DNA from: Desulfomicrobiaceae bacterium
GTDB lineage: Bacteria; Desulfobacterota; Desulfovibrionia; Desulfovibrionales; Desulfomicrobiaceae
Assembly: GCA_003530935.1 (NCBI GenBank)
Contig: DPEO01000028.1
Span: 1-30,095, forward strand
DNA length: 30,095 nt
Direction: 5' to 3'
Part shown: piece by piece, positions 23,360-30,095 of the stretch
Position numbering within the stretch: the stretch's first letter is position 1
Layout: each line of letters opens with the position of its first letter
Position numbers and translations under genes: made by a program
The notes under the pieces: model-generated
The model's database searches: none
The model's input: the letters and a program-made list of their open reading frames with translations, nothing else
Told to the model about the DNA's origin: nothing

Positions 23360-24255
23360 AAAAGACGCCCAGGCCACGGCGACGGCTGTGGCCTGACTTT
23401 CTCCTCCTCCTCGTCCTTGCCGCCGCCGGGGCAGGGATCGCGCTGCGCGCCCGACACCAGGTGCCCTACGATTGGGATTGGAAGGCCCTTGCGCCCTATC
23501 TCGTACGCACCGAGCCCGCGCTTGCCCCGGGGCTGCTTCTTCAAGGGGTCGCCCAAACCCTGCGCCTTTCCTTCTGGGGCGGACTGATCGCCATAGTCCT
23601 TGGCGCCGTGGGCGGGCTGTGCCGGGTGAGCCACTGGCCGTATCTGCGCGCCCTCTCGGCGTGCCTCATCCACGGCATCCGCAATATCCCGCCGCTGGTG
23701 CTCGTCTTTCTCGGCTATTTCTTCCTCGCAGACCAGATCCCGTTTCTCAGCCACCTGCACAGCGCCGCCCGCACCACCACCGGCAATGTTCGGAGCCTGT
23801 TGGAATTTGCCTTCGGCCCCGTGAGTCAGATGCACGCCCTGTGGTCCGCAGCGTGCATCCTGGGCCTCATGGAAGGGGCCTACGTGGCCGAAATCGTGCG
23901 CGCCGGCATCCAATCCATTGGCCGCGGGCAATGGGACGCCGGCTCTGCCCTCGGGCTCTCCCAAGGCCAAATCCTGCGCCACGTGATCCTGCCTCAGGCG
24001 CTGCGGGTCATGGTGCCCCCGCTGGCAGGCCAAGGCATCTCCACAGTCAAGGACTCCGCCATCATGGCCGTCATTTCCATCCAGGAGCTCACCTTTCAAG
24101 GCATGCAGCTCATGGCCACCACCTACCGCACCTTCGAGGTCTGGATCACCGTGGCAGTCATCTACTTCCTCCTCACCGCCATTTTGTCCGCCTTGGCCCA
24201 AATCGTGGAAACCCGCATCGCCCAGCGGCAGGAACCGTCTGGAACCAGGCAATAA
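23356..24255 (+). CDS. Polar amino acid ABC transporter permease (second)
   Basis: The 299-residue second permease of the same importer. The layout mirrors the first: a basic N-terminus (KKTPRPRRR), helix LLLLVLAAAGAGIAL, then LLLQGVAQTLRLSFWGGLIA and LVFLGYFFLADQIPF. The EAA-type loop is DAGSALGLSQGQILRHVILP (about 195-214). The region with PFLSHLHSAARTTTGNVRS is an inserted periplasmic segment absent from short permeases. It starts ATGA over the stop of the binding-protein gene. No ATP-binding subunit follows; the TAA stop (24253-24255) is directly the first bases of repeat copy A. Confidence 0.92.
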   Translation: MKKTPRPRRRLWPDFLLLLVLAAAGAGIALRARHQVPYDWDWKALAPYLVRTEPALAPGLLLQGVAQTLRLSFWGGLIAIVLGAVGGLCRVSHWPYLRALSACLIHGIRNIPPLVLVFLGYFFLADQIPFLSHLHSAARTTTGNVRSLLEFAFGPVSQMHALWSAACILGLMEGAYVAEIVRAGIQSIGRGQWDAGSALGLSQGQILRHVILPQALRVMVPPLAGQGISTVKDSAIMAVISIQELTFQGMQLMATTYRTFEVWITVAVIYFLLTAILSALAQIVETRIAQRQEPSGTRQ

Positions 24256-24429
24256 AAATATCCCCTGTGTGGGCGAGTTGGGACGGCGCCAGCGGCAGCC
24301 TGCGTGAGCCAGACGCCGCACCGCCCCAACGCCTCAAGGTTGTGTCATGGGCCGCCCGCGCAGCGGGCCCTGGACGGAAATACCCGCGCGAGGAAATAGC
24401 GGCGGCGGGCGTGATGGTCCCGTGTCTTG
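24253..24429. repeat. Intergenic direct repeat, copy A
   Basis: About 177 bases match copy B (29588-29783) in the same orientation with mismatches and short gaps. Both start TAAAAATA and both share CTCAAGGTTGT. Both carry a perfect hairpin GCCCGC-GCA-GCGGGC (24354-24368). A 39-base identical block (24383-24421 versus 29739-29777) contains GAGGAAATAGCGGCGGC. Copy A begins at the stop codon of the second permease. It has no recognisable transposase or terminal inverted repeat. It is likely a dispersed intergenic element. Confidence 0.85.
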
Positions 24430-24577
24430 CGGAATCCTGGATCAACATGGGCGGGCCTTCCGCCCCTTCCCCGTGTTCGGCGATGTCGGCGCCTGTCTCG
24501 GCGTGTGCGAAGTCACCCAGGAGGTTGGGGAGATACACAAGCTCGCCGGAGAGCAACGGCTGCCCCACCGGGGGCCA
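24430..24577. other. Intergenic stretch between repeat A and the GDPD gene
   Basis: Together with repeat A this makes a gap of 322 bases without a supported gene. It holds a perfect hairpin GGGCGG-GCCTT-CCGCCC (24449-24465) without a T tract, and a CCCC-ACC-GGGG motif next to the GDPD stop. A minus-strand frame beginning with GTG near 24568 reads GQPLLSGELVYLPNLLGDFA and may be a gene remnant, but nothing confirms it. Confidence 0.4.
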
Positions 24578-25426
24578 TCACTTCTGCCGGTGCACGAGCC
24601 TCTTGCGCAGGGAGTGGACAAAATCGGTGATGATGCCGAAACACCCGGCGTCGATCAGCGCCATGGCCCGGTCCATGTCATTGACCGTCCAGGGCGCCAC
24701 GCGGATGCCCGCAGCGGTCAGCTCTCGCACGAGACCAGCGTCGACCAGCGCATGATCGGGATGATAGGTTTCTGCGCCGAGATCATGGAGGTACTGCACC
24801 AGGTTGGCGGGGTGGGCGCCCTCAACCAGGACGGCTATCGGGATTTCCGGGGCCAGCCTGCGCATCTCGGCCAGGTAGTCGTGATTGAACGATGAGACCA
24901 GCACGAGGTCCTCGACACCGGTGGAGCGCACCATTTCCAGCACGTCGCCGACGATGGACAGATCACCGGGAGACTGGGTCTGGTCCTTGATCTCGATATT
25001 CAAGGGGAAGTCGTGCCTACGGGTGAACTCCAGCACCGCGCGCAGGGAGGGAATCCGCTGGCCGCGCATCCGGTCGACATCGACCGGAGACACCTCGCCC
25101 GAGGCTATGGTGCCGAAGGGGTCCTGCTCGGCGAACCATGCGCCTGCGTCGAGCCGGCGCAGCTCCTCGAAGGAGAAGCCGGACGTAATCCAGGGCGCGC
25201 GGGCCGCGAACTCGTCGTGGTCGCGCACGTCCGTCGTACGGCTCAACACGTCATCGTGAAAAATCACCAGCGAGCCGTCGGCGATCTTGTGGACATCCGT
25301 TTCCCAATAGTCCGCACCGAGGGCAAGGCCGAGTTCGGCCGCCATCATGGTGTTTTCGGGAGCCAAAGCGCGCGCGCCTCGATGGGCGCAAACATACCCC
25401 GAGCCGGGGAGGCGATCGAAAAACAT
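24578..25426 (-). CDS. Glycerophosphodiester phosphodiesterase
   Basis: The enzyme hydrolyses glycerophosphodiesters to sn-glycerol 3-phosphate and an alcohol. The 282-residue protein has the family motif AHRGARALAPENT (H15, R16, E24, N25), the metal ligands E42 and D44 in WETDVH, and H57 in VIFHDD. NIEIKDQ follows near the middle, and APWTVND and GIITDF lie at the C-terminal end, in the expected TIM-barrel order. No signal peptide is seen, so a cytoplasmic UgpQ-like enzyme is inferred. Its ATG directly follows the potC stop with no gap, making it the last gene of the pot operon. Pairing with a polyamine-type importer is unusual and may show that the importer takes up glycerophospho-linked amines. 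Confidence 0.94.
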   Translation of the reverse strand: MFFDRLPGSGYVCAHRGARALAPENTMMAAELGLALGADYWETDVHKIADGSLVIFHDDVLSRTTDVRDHDEFAARAPWITSGFSFEELRRLDAGAWFAEQDPFGTIASGEVSPVDVDRMRGQRIPSLRAVLEFTRRHDFPLNIEIKDQTQSPGDLSIVGDVLEMVRSTGVEDLVLVSSFNHDYLAEMRRLAPEIPIAVLVEGAHPANLVQYLHDLGAETYHPDHALVDAGLVRELTAAGIRVAPWTVNDMDRAMALIDAGCFGIITDFVHSLRKRLVHRQK

Positions 25427-26281
25427 TTAATCAGCCTTTTTGGTGAAATAGACGTTGACCAAAGCCAACAGTGACGTCCCCACGATGAGCATCAGGGACA
25501 CCGCGTTGATGACCGGCGTGGAACCATCACGCACCTGCAGATAGAGGTTGATGGGCAGTGTCGGTTCGGAACCGACGAGAAACAGGGTCGTATTGAAGTT
25601 CTCGAAGCTCATGAGGAAGGCGACGGCCCCGGCGCCCACGATGGCAGGGCGCAGAAATTTCAGGGTGATGTGCCAGATGACGCCGAGCGGGGTGGCCCCA
25701 AGATTCAGGGCGGCCTCTTCCAGCGAGTGGTCGAATTTGCGCAGCCGGGCCGACACCACCAGCGTCACGAAGGTGGTGATGAACGAGAACTGGCCCAGCA
25801 CCACGAGCCAGAAACTGGGACGAAACACTTCGATATCTATCCCGAACGTCTCATCAAAAAAGGCGCCCGCCGTATTGGCGGCCAGCAACTGGGAGATACC
25901 CAGGATGACGCCGGGAATGACCAGGGGCGCGAGCATCAGGAAGTAGAGTACGCCCTTGAAGCGGAACTCCTCCTTCTCGAACAGGAAACTGGCGCAGGTG
26001 CCCACCACCGTACTGAGGATGGAGACACACAAGGCCGTCTTGAAGCTGGTCACGATGGCGCGCAGGTTCTGGTCGTCGTGAAACAGACCAATGCGGTCCG
26101 GTCCGCTGGCCAAAAACCAGTCCAGGGTGAATCCCTGCCAAGGCAGGGACGGAAAGTTCGAATCGTTGAAGGCCAGCACGCAGGTGACGAGCAGCGGCGC
26201 GAACAGGAAGGCGAAGTAGAGAAGGATGAAGCAGCGGAAGGACCAGTCATAGGCCTTGCTGCGCGGCAGAGAGCGGATCAC
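25427..26281 (-). CDS. potC: Polyamine-type ABC transporter permease PotC
   Basis: The 284-residue inner-membrane permease starts at GTG 26281 (MIRSLPRSKAYDWSFRCFIL), which overlaps the potB stop by four bases (GTGA). Helices include LYFAFLFAPLLVTCVLAFND, ALCVSILSTVVGTCASFLF, LMLAPLVIPGVILGISQLL and LMLIVGTSLLALVNVYF. The cytoplasmic EAA loop reads LEEAALNLGATPLGVIWHIT. The PLVIPGVILGIS and FNDSNFPSLPW segments match PotC/PotI. The gene ends directly at the GDPD ATG. A longer frame exists upstream but lies inside potB in another frame. Confidence 0.9.
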   Translation of the reverse strand: MIRSLPRSKAYDWSFRCFILLYFAFLFAPLLVTCVLAFNDSNFPSLPWQGFTLDWFLASGPDRIGLFHDDQNLRAIVTSFKTALCVSILSTVVGTCASFLFEKEEFRFKGVLYFLMLAPLVIPGVILGISQLLAANTAGAFFDETFGIDIEVFRPSFWLVVLGQFSFITTFVTLVVSARLRKFDHSLEEAALNLGATPLGVIWHITLKFLRPAIVGAGAVAFLMSFENFNTTLFLVGSEPTLPINLYLQVRDGSTPVINAVSLMLIVGTSLLALVNVYFTKKAD

Positions 26282-27114
26282 GACGCCACCTCCCCGAGCT
26301 TCTGGCCCGTGAGCTTGAGCCCGACCCAGACGATGCACGAGCTGAGCGCCAGCAGCAGGAAGCCGAAGGCCGCCCCCTGGTTCCAGTTGAAGCTGGCGAT
26401 GAACTGGTTGTAGATCTGCTCCGTGAACCACAGGGAGTTCTTGCCGCCCATGAGGTTGGGGGTGAGGTAGTTGCCGAGCACCAGCATGAAGACCACGATG
26501 GCGCCGGAGGTGATGCCCGGCTTGCAGTGCGGGATGATGATCGTACGCCAGATGCAGATCTTGCTCGCGCCGAGGTCGTAGGCGGCCTCCACCAGGCTGT
26601 CGTCGAGGCTCTCCATGACCGAGACCAGGGGCACCACCATGAAGAGCATGGACGTGTAGACCAGGCCCATGATCATGGTCGCGTCGTTGTAGAGCATCTC
26701 CACGGGACGCTCCAGAAGCCCGAGCTGCAGGAAAAGGTAGTTCAACACGCCGGACTCGCGCAGCAGGATCATCCACCCGTAGACCCGGACCAACTCGCTG
26801 ACCCAAAACGGCAGAAGCAGGAGGATCATCAGGAAACCGCGCACCCTCGGCCGGGAGAGCTTGGTGATGTAGAAGGCCACGGGCAGGGACACGACCAGCG
26901 TGAGCAACGTGGTGATGATGGAATAGACTGCCGTGCGCACGAAAGTCAGCCAGTAGATGGGTTCGGTGAAGAAGTTCGCGTAGTTCTCAAGGCTCCAGCC
27001 CTCGTCGGTCCGGAAGCTCAGGATGAACAGATCCACGTGCGGAAGCACGATGAGCAGGAAGAGCCACAGCAGGACCGGTGTCAGAAAGAGCCAAAATAGG
27101 CCGGATCGGTTCAT
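26278..27114 (-). CDS. potB: Polyamine-type ABC transporter permease PotB
   Basis: The 278-residue permease has a first helix (FWLFLTPVLLWLFLLIVLPH), the typical periplasmic start FRTDEGWSLENYANFF, then TTLLTLVVSLPVAFYITKLS. The central LLLLPFWVSELVRVYGWMIL is the PotB/PotH signature. The EAA loop is LVEAAYDLGASKICIWRTII. It overlaps potA by four bases (ATGA) and potC by four bases, so the three are translated in step. Length and motif order are those of the family. Confidence 0.93.
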   Translation of the reverse strand: MNRSGLFWLFLTPVLLWLFLLIVLPHVDLFILSFRTDEGWSLENYANFFTEPIYWLTFVRTAVYSIITTLLTLVVSLPVAFYITKLSRPRVRGFLMILLLLPFWVSELVRVYGWMILLRESGVLNYLFLQLGLLERPVEMLYNDATMIMGLVYTSMLFMVVPLVSVMESLDDSLVEAAYDLGASKICIWRTIIIPHCKPGITSGAIVVFMLVLGNYLTPNLMGGKNSLWFTEQIYNQFIASFNWNQGAAFGFLLLALSSCIVWVGLKLTGQKLGEVAS

Positions 27115-28199
27115 GGACGTTCCTCCCTGCGAGCAAAAACGATGCCCGAGTGGGGGTGCCAGCCCAGGGTGATCTCTGCGCCGGGACGGATGTGGTCGAA
27201 AGCGCGATTCTGGGGAAGGGCCGCGAGGAGCTCGTGCCCCGACGGGGTCACCGTCAACAGGCGGCTGTTGGCGCCGTCGAACAGGATCGCCTTGACCACA
27301 GCCGGAAACGTATTGAGCCCGTCCGTTCCGACCGGATCGATGACCATGGCTTCGGGCCGCAAAAACAGGGTCGCCGGGCCCTTGTGTGCATCGGCCTTGC
27401 GGCGCGCACGAAAAACCAGGGCCTCGTCGGTGCGGATCAGGACGGTCTCACCCTCCACTTCCTCCACCGTCCCTTCCCAACGATTGTTGTCCCCGACGAA
27501 CCCCGCCACGAAGGGCGTCTGCGGATCCATGTAGAGTTCCTGCGGGGAGCCGACCTGCTCGAAGCGCCCGCGGTTCATGACCGCCACAGTGTCGGACATG
27601 ACCAGGGCCTCGGACTGATCGTGGGTGATGTAGATGAAGGTCGTGCCGACCTTGGCCTGGAGTTTCTTGAGCTCGACCTTCATCTGCTCCCTCAGTTTCA
27701 GGTCCAGGGCGCCCAAGGGTTCATCCAAAAGCAACAGCTTGGGATCGAGCACCAAGCAGCGGGCAATGGCCACACGCTGCTTCTGGCCGCCAGAGAGCTG
27801 GTGGATGCGCTTGGCGCCGTAACCGGGCAGGCCGACCCGTTCCAGCATCTCCTCCGTGCGCCTGCGGATTTCGGCCGCGGGCACCTTGCGGCGCCGCAGG
27901 CCAAAGGCAATGTTCTCGGCCACGTTCATCATGGGGAAAAGCGCAAGGTGCTGGAAGACAAGGTTCACGGGCCGCCTGTTGGGCGTAACCCCACGCATAT
28001 CCTGGCCGCTGATCTCGATACGCCCGCTCGTCTGTTCCTCGAAGCCCGCGATCATGCGCAGCAACGTCGTCTTGCCGCAGCCCGAGGGACCGAGAATGGA
28101 AAAGAAGGAGCCCTTGGGCACCTCGAAGGACACGTCGTCCACGGCCCGGAACGTTCCGAACTCCTTGACCAGACGGGAAATGACCAGATCGTATTGCAT
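27111..28199 (-). CDS. potA: Polyamine-type ABC transporter ATPase PotA
   Basis: The 362-residue ATPase powers the importer at the cytoplasmic face. Walker A is LGPSGCGKTTLLRMIAGF (about 36-53), the Q loop is VFQHLALFP, the ABC signature is LSGGQKQRVAIARCL, Walker B is LLLLDEPLGALD and the switch His is in ITHDQSEAL. A C-terminal TOBE-type regulatory domain (about 240-355; TLFLRPEAMVIDP) follows. The ATG at 28199 is 14 bases downstream of the potD-potA terminator T tract. It overlaps potB by four bases. Close relatives transport spermidine/putrescine or similar cations. Confidence 0.94.
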   Translation of the reverse strand: MQYDLVISRLVKEFGTFRAVDDVSFEVPKGSFFSILGPSGCGKTTLLRMIAGFEEQTSGRIEISGQDMRGVTPNRRPVNLVFQHLALFPMMNVAENIAFGLRRRKVPAAEIRRRTEEMLERVGLPGYGAKRIHQLSGGQKQRVAIARCLVLDPKLLLLDEPLGALDLKLREQMKVELKKLQAKVGTTFIYITHDQSEALVMSDTVAVMNRGRFEQVGSPQELYMDPQTPFVAGFVGDNNRWEGTVEEVEGETVLIRTDEALVFRARRKADAHKGPATLFLRPEAMVIDPVGTDGLNTFPAVVKAILFDGANSRLLTVTPSGHELLAALPQNRAFDHIRPGAEITLGWHPHSGIVFARREERP

Positions 28200-28213
28200 G
28201 CGCTTGCCTTATC

Positions 28214-28251
28214 AAAAAAAATGAAGGTCCGGGGCGCAAACGCTCCGGACC
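28214..28251 (-). terminator. Attenuator-type terminator between potD and potA
   Basis: On the minus strand, GGTCCGGAGCG (28251-28241) and CGCCCCGGACC (28236-28226) form a stem with a TTTG loop and one A-C mismatch. TTCA and then TTTTTTTT (28221-28214) follow. Partial termination here would give more binding protein than membrane complex, as in many binding-protein operons. It starts 9 bases after the potD stop codon. Confidence 0.85.
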
Positions 28252-28260
28252 GTGCAACGG

Positions 28261-29322
28261 TTAGTTGGCGGCCTTGATCCTGTCCAGCACCTTGCCTTCC
28301 ATGGCTTCGAGCTTGGCGGGAACGGGCGGGTACCACTTGATATTGTCGATGACCGCCTGGGGAAAGGAACGGTCAAAGTTGGCCTGGAAGGCCGGGTCGA
28401 TGAAGGGGCCGGCACCCTTGGAGGCCGTGGGGATCTTTTCGGCGGAGGTGAAGGCGCCACTGTTTTCGGGCCGGAGCATGAAGTTGATCCACTTGTAGGC
28501 GGCGTCGACGTTCTTGGCCTTGGCCGGGATGGCGAAGGTGTCGATCCAGCCCAAGGCGCCTTCGCTCGGGGCCACGAAGTCGATATCCTTGTTTTCCTCA
28601 TGCAGCTTCCAGCCGCCGTTGTCCCATCCCTCGGCCACGGTCACCTCGCCCGAACGAACGGATTCCAACAATTGGTCGCCGTTGGCCCAGTAGTTCTTGA
28701 CCAGAGGTTTGGCCTTGATCAGCTCGGCTTCAATCTTGTCCAGCATCTCGCCGTAGGCCTTCTCATCGCCGTACAGGGCAAAGGGGTCATAGCCCAGGGC
28801 GAATCCCAACCCGATGAGCACGGGCCTCTTGAGACGATAACTAATGCGGCCCTTGTACTGCGGATCGATGAGCGCCTTCCAGGACGTGGTGCCCCCCGCC
28901 TGGGCGGTGTTGACCACCAGCCCCGAGGTTCCCCAGCAGAACGGCACGGCATAGGACTTGCCGCCCACCTGGGTGTTCTTCTTCACGGCTTCGAGCATGG
29001 AAGGGATGAACAGGTCGGACTGAATCTTGGTATAGTCGATGGGCTGATAGATGCCGAACTGCTCCTGCACCGAGGCGATGCGGTCCTGGCTGGGCTGGGC
29101 CAGATCGAAGCCCGCCCCGCGGGTGGCGCGCAGCTTGGCGATCATCTCTTCGTTGTTGGAGTAGGTGACTTCCACCTTGATACCGGTCTCCTTCTCGAAC
29201 TTGTCGACCAGGTTCTGGGGGGCGTAGCCTTTCCAGGTCAGCAGTTTCAGGGTTTCCTGCGCCTGGGCGACGCCCGCCAGGCAAAACAGTGCCAGCAGTG
29301 CGAAAACCAACTTCTTTTTCAT
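28261..29322 (-). CDS. potD: Polyamine-type periplasmic binding protein PotD
   Basis: The 353-residue protein has a clear signal peptide, MKKKLVFALLALFCLAGVAQ, with probable cleavage at AQA-QE near residue 21. The mature start ETLKLLTWKGYAPQ and the segment DKFEKETGIKVEVTYSNNEE are typical of PotD/PotF-like family 1 binding proteins. AEGWDNGGWKL and GWIDTFAIP keep Trp and Trp-x-Asp elements like those that cradle the amine in E. coli PotD, but the Glu before the first-pocket Tyr is Gly (WKGY). The real ligand is therefore uncertain. The ATG at 29322 follows GGAG; a TTG two codons earlier is less likely. First gene of potDABC-GDPD. Confidence 0.9.
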   Translation of the reverse strand: MKKKLVFALLALFCLAGVAQAQETLKLLTWKGYAPQNLVDKFEKETGIKVEVTYSNNEEMIAKLRATRGAGFDLAQPSQDRIASVQEQFGIYQPIDYTKIQSDLFIPSMLEAVKKNTQVGGKSYAVPFCWGTSGLVVNTAQAGGTTSWKALIDPQYKGRISYRLKRPVLIGLGFALGYDPFALYGDEKAYGEMLDKIEAELIKAKPLVKNYWANGDQLLESVRSGEVTVAEGWDNGGWKLHEENKDIDFVAPSEGALGWIDTFAIPAKAKNVDAAYKWINFMLRPENSGAFTSAEKIPTASKGAGPFIDPAFQANFDRSFPQAVIDNIKWYPPVPAKLEAMEGKVLDRIKAAN

Positions 29323-29360
29323 GATCAAACTCCATCGTTAAAAAATCAAACCGACAATCC

Positions 29361-29376
29361 AGCCAAATCAGTACCA
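29361..29376 (-). promoter_or_regulatory. Candidate sigma-54 promoter of the pot operon
   Basis: The minus strand reads TGGTACTGATTTGGCT, against the consensus TGGCACGNNNNTTGCW. The invariant GG and GC are present with exact 10-base spacing; three other positions differ. The expected start at about 29350 would leave a leader of about 28 bases before the potD ATG. Experimental support is lacking. Confidence 0.45.
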
Positions 29377-29424
29377 CTCGAACGAAAAATTGGAAACGGA
29401 TTTCACGGCGGGTCGCGCGCTCGT

Positions 29425-29439
29425 GTCCTGTATCAGGAC
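29425..29439. promoter_or_regulatory. Palindromic operator candidate upstream of potD
   Basis: GTCCTG-TAT-CAGGAC is a perfect 6-base inverted repeat with a 3-base spacer. Its centre lies about 82 bases upstream of the transcription start predicted from the sigma-54-like element, a usual place for an enhancer-binding activator. The binding protein is unknown. Confidence 0.35.
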
Positions 29440-29587
29440 CTTGCCTCACGCGTGCTCATGCAACCGCCCCATTGGAGGGATACCCCAACCTCCCCAATAC
29501 ACGCAAGCTCTACGGTGCTTTCTTGACGATCTTGTTGCAATGCGACGTCGGCAACGCGACTCTCCAGCCCGGGTAGAGGCAACCACT

Positions 29588-29783
29588 AAAAATACCGCCC
29601 TTTGTGGACGAGTGGGGACGGCGCCACCGGCGCCCTGCGTGAGACCGTCTCCACCAAGGACAACTCCTCTCCCAACACCTCAAGGTTGTCTCCGGGCCGC
29701 TACGCGCCGCCCGCGCAGCGGGCTCTGGGCGGAAATACCCCGCGCGAGGAAATAGCGGCGGCGGGCGTGATGGTCCCTTGTCT
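29588..29783. repeat. Intergenic direct repeat, copy B
   Basis: About 196 bases match copy A in the same orientation. It begins TAAAAATA, contains GGCGCC-ACC-GGCGCC (a perfect stem, degenerate in copy A) and CTCAAGGTTGT. It has the same hairpin GCCCGC-GCA-GCGGGC (29709-29723) and ends in the 39-base identical block (29739-29777). It is longer than copy A because of insertions near 29645-29700. With copy A it brackets the pot-GDPD operon. Confidence 0.85.
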
Positions 29784-30095
29784 CGTGGTCGCTGTCCCCA
29801 GCGATTTCCCTTTGAGGGCTCATATTCCCGAAGAGGGCCGCTACGCCCGACATCGCGCTCGCCCTGGCGCTTCTCCACCACAAAAATCGCCCTGTGGCCC
29901 AGGAACCTCACGCGCCCAGACGCTCGCCCGCCTCTCGGGCCGGAAGCGCTTCAGAGGGCCTCCGCTCGATCTCCACAAACCGCCGCGCTTCCTTCGCCGG
30001 CAAGGATAGGTCACCCCGTGTCTTCCCGGGATGCCATTTTTATTGGCCAATTCAGGGGTGACAATATCATTGTCCGGCAACAGCGGCAGGAAACA
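29784..30095. other. Unassigned GC-rich tail of the window
   Basis: I find no gene with convincing family features in this stretch. Open frames on both strands are rich in Arg and Pro, as expected for non-coding GC-rich DNA. A perfect 8-base inverted repeat GTCACCCC (30010-30017) / GGGGTGAC (30055-30062) is separated by 37 bases, near an AT-rich patch. It may be a regulatory or element end but is unexplained. Confidence 0.4.

Larger units (their letters stand above)
29323..29587. other. Regulatory region upstream of potD
   Basis: No gene is supported here. It is AT-richer near potD (29323-29400). It contains the sigma-54-like element, a perfect palindrome GTCCTG-TAT-CAGGAC (29425-29439) and a less regular ATTGGAGGG...CCTCCCCAAT element (about 29470-29500). 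Together with repeat B and the tail, 773 bases from 29323 to the window end hold no supported gene. Confidence 0.55.

Noticed and set aside
27078..28277. A 399-codon plus-strand frame opposite potA
   Set aside because: PotA on the minus strand has all ABC motifs; the plus frame is a shadow.
29567..29574. GCCCGGGT, shared with the 5' end of the tRNA-Leu gene, as a possible attachment site
   Set aside because: Eight bases is too short, it matches the 5' and not the 3' end of the tRNA, and no integrase gene is visible.
29602..30009. A 135-codon plus-strand frame over repeat B and the tail
   Set aside because: Part of it lies in the repeat and is shared with copy A only over the repeat. It has no ribosome binding site or domain, so a protein is not supported.
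1..30095. CRISPR arrays, rRNA genes, transposases and phage genes
   Set aside because: I looked for regularly spaced repeats, rRNA signatures and typical mobile-element proteins and saw none.

Overview
The window looks like chromosomal DNA from a high-GC, motile, anaerobic bacterium. The best guess is a sulfate-reducing deltaproteobacterium of the Desulfovibrio type. This rests on a four-subunit 2-oxoacid:ferredoxin oxidoreductase, a tight arrangement of metabolic and flagellar-stator genes, an oxygen-sensitive Fe-S serine dehydratase, and intergenic repeats that resemble those I associate with such genomes. The assignment is inferred from gene content; no ribosomal RNA is present.

Positions 1-16296 are read almost entirely on the minus strand. 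In transcription order the genes are a ferredoxin and the alpha, beta and gamma subunits of a 2-oxoacid oxidoreductase, surE, a class II aldolase (fba) and gapA. An apparent intrinsic terminator follows, then dnaE, queD, a receiver/PP2C/kinase fusion protein, a STAS-domain antagonist, a FapA-like protein, motA, motB and two glycosyltransferases, the last cut by the window edge. Spacing is very tight and many neighbours overlap. The section combines central carbon metabolism, replication, queuosine precursor synthesis and a partner-switching module joined to the flagellar stator.

Positions 16443-21524 are read on the plus strand: an OB-fold/HD nuclease-like protein, thymidylate kinase, a family 2 glycosyltransferase, a secreted DUF4139 protein and L-serine dehydratase. 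A tRNA-Leu(UAA) with its own apparent promoter follows at 21560-21645. Next is a polar amino acid ABC transporter operon (permease, binding protein, permease) that has no ATPase gene here.

Positions 24253-29783 form the accessory-looking part. Two imperfect direct copies of a roughly 180-195 bp repeat bracket a minus-strand operon potD-potA-potB-potC-GDPD: a polyamine-type ABC importer ending with a glycerophosphodiester phosphodiesterase gene. A hairpin with a T tract lies between potD and potA. A sigma-54-like promoter and an upstream palindrome precede potD. The last 300 bases hold no gene I can support.

I see no CRISPR array, transposase, integrase or phage gene. The best candidates for something new are the repeat-bracketed transporter/phosphodiesterase module and the degenerate-receiver partner switch located with motAB.
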